Under the pieces are notes generated by a model. That model did not search any database and had not been told where the DNA came from. It saw only the letters and a list, made by a program, of their open reading frames with translations. The position numbers and the translations under genes were made by a program. From JBELMB01 sp042088665 (GTDB lineage Bacteria > Pseudomonadota > Alphaproteobacteria > Rhodobacterales > Rhodobacteraceae): DNA of 6,619 nucleotides. The stretch is taken from contig JBELMB010000258.1 of NCBI GenBank assembly GCA_042088665.1, positions 1 through 6,619 on the forward strand, in the 5' to 3' direction. This document shows positions 5,906 to 6,619 of this stretch, in pieces. Within the stretch, counting starts at the first letter, position 1, and each line of letters opens with the position of its first letter.

Positions 5906-6395
5906 CATGACCCTTGTAACAAGGATGCCAAGGGCCGCGCAGCCATTCACGACGGCGATGCGGACATGGACCTCCGCGACCTGAGGGTCGAAGTCCCGCA
6001 CCATGCGGCGTGGCCCCCGCAGTTTGACGCAATGCATCCGTTGCTCGACAAGGTTGTGCGTTACATGATCCCCAGAGGATGGTCTTGGCGCGGCTTCGGC
6101 GGTGGTATCCGCTCAAGCTTCGCCAGATCGCCCGGCCAAGGTCTTTCGACGCCCGCAAAGCCTCGTTTCTCGCAACGGCACCCGCGGTGACGCTCGCGAT
6201 GTCCGCCTCGGACGGGATCTATCGGGCAGGATCAGCGCGTTGCCGATGTGGCTGGCATATTGGCGAGCCGCCGGGCTTTGCTCCGCGACGGTGGGCGTCT
6301 CGGTTCCATGTGACTTGCCCTGCGACGCAGGTCATTTGCCAATCCTGTTGGGTTTGAGCCCGGCACAGCACCCTTCGGGCGTCGTGCGACGTTAC

Positions 6396-6619
6396 GCTTT
6401 GCGCAGACACAGGCGTTGTTGCGCCCCCTACGACACCCCAGGTCTGGCATCTCCCATTGCGCAACGGCGCCATTGCAAGACCAGTCTATTGAAAGAACGG
6501 CAGGGCGCTCACCTCTCCGATGTCACGGCGGCCGTTTCGTGCGATTTCGACACGGTCGCCGGGAACCACGGATTTATCCACCAGCAGAAAGCCGATCATG
6601 CACTGCGCACGGGGCGACC
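6396..6619 (-). pseudogene. GcvT/aminomethyltransferase-family C-terminal barrel, interrupted by TAG
   Basis: Reading leftward from 6617, 43 residues precede a TAG at 6486-6488; the gene's 5' part lies beyond the right edge. The stretch MIGFLLVDKSVVPGDRVEI, then ARNGRRDIGEVS, matches the pattern of the C-terminal barrel of glycine-cleavage T-protein-like folate enzymes (a hydrophobic G-F/L-L strand, a PGDRV turn, G-R-x-I-G-E-V-[TS]-S). In intact members the chain continues with an SP-containing turn and an I-A/G-L-A-x-V-P strand. Here the TAG falls just after GEVSALPFFQ, and the same frame then reads TGLAMAPLRNG and on to about 6396, resembling that missing end. I read this as a broken gene with a stop and a small internal loss; a truncated but expressed protein ending at 6486 is possible. 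The exact substrate (glycine, dimethylglycine, sarcosine, DMSP or methoxy-aromatic) cannot be told. Confidence 0.4.

Larger units (their letters stand above)
5492..6395. other. Roughly 0.9 kb without a convincing gene; probable decayed region
   Basis: No open frame here has a recognisable product, a good ribosome binding site and protein-like composition together; the available frames are Arg/Ala/Cys-rich as expected for non-coding frames. The first part, 5492 to about 5600, should hold the promoter of the diguanylate cyclase and contains TGGTTACCA (5546-5554), a short dyad, and CGCAC-CC-GTGCG (5564-5575). Further right are an inverted repeat pair (5787-5797 and 5895-5905), a segment resembling an insertion-sequence end (from 5845) and, on the minus strand at about 6090-6330, protein-like stretches broken by a frame change. 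The overall impression is a scrap region left by insertion and decay. Confidence 0.5.

Noticed and set aside
5966..6190. An open frame starting at an ATG (MDLRDLRVEV...) in the debris region
   Set aside because: It has no ribosome binding site, no recognisable family, and its second half has the Arg/Pro/Ser bias of a non-coding frame.
1..6619. CRISPR arrays, rRNA genes, phage genes or a complete insertion sequence
   Set aside because: No regularly spaced repeats, no rRNA-like conserved segments and no transposase, integrase or phage proteins were seen.

Overview
The window looks like chromosomal DNA of an alphaproteobacterium, most likely a Rhodobacteraceae (Roseobacter-group) species. The evidence is high GC, strong GC bias at third codon positions, purine-rich Shine-Dalgarno sites, and gene families common in that group. 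This placement is inferred from composition and gene content; no marker gene is present.

Layout. (1) Positions 1-1269, minus strand: a LysR-type regulator followed 9 nt later by the start of an AroE-like (shikimate/quinate dehydrogenase family) gene that runs off the left edge. (2) Positions 1270-1346: a 77-nt divergent control region with a candidate LysR box. (3) Positions 1347-3792, plus strand: a TcuA-like FAD dehydrogenase and an overlapping TcuB-like membrane iron-sulfur electron carrier, translationally coupled. (4) Positions 3793-3919: an intergenic segment with an ATCAAA/TTTGAT palindrome. (5) Positions 3920-4738, plus strand: an aldo/keto reductase. (6) Positions 4760-5491, minus strand, convergent with the reductase: a two-helix membrane GGEEF diguanylate cyclase. 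(7) Positions 5492 to about 6395: no convincing intact gene; it holds an 11-bp inverted repeat pair, an insertion-sequence-end-like motif and probable gene debris. (8) About 6396-6619, minus strand: the C-terminal barrel of a GcvT/aminomethyltransferase-family gene interrupted by an in-frame TAG.

How the genes may work together. In Salmonella the TcuR-TcuA-TcuB-TcuC set lets cells use tricarballylate: TcuA oxidises it to cis-aconitate and TcuB passes the electrons to the membrane. Here the LysR/TcuA/TcuB core and the divergent regulator are kept. The TcuC transporter is absent from the window, and an AroE-like enzyme and an aldo/keto reductase flank the core instead. The natural substrate may therefore not be tricarballylate; a hydroxylated or cyclic carboxylic acid handled jointly by a flavin dehydrogenase and two nicotinamide-dependent enzymes is a reasonable hypothesis, not shown by sequence alone. 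The cyclase looks like an unrelated neighbour. The far right end looks like a decayed stretch.
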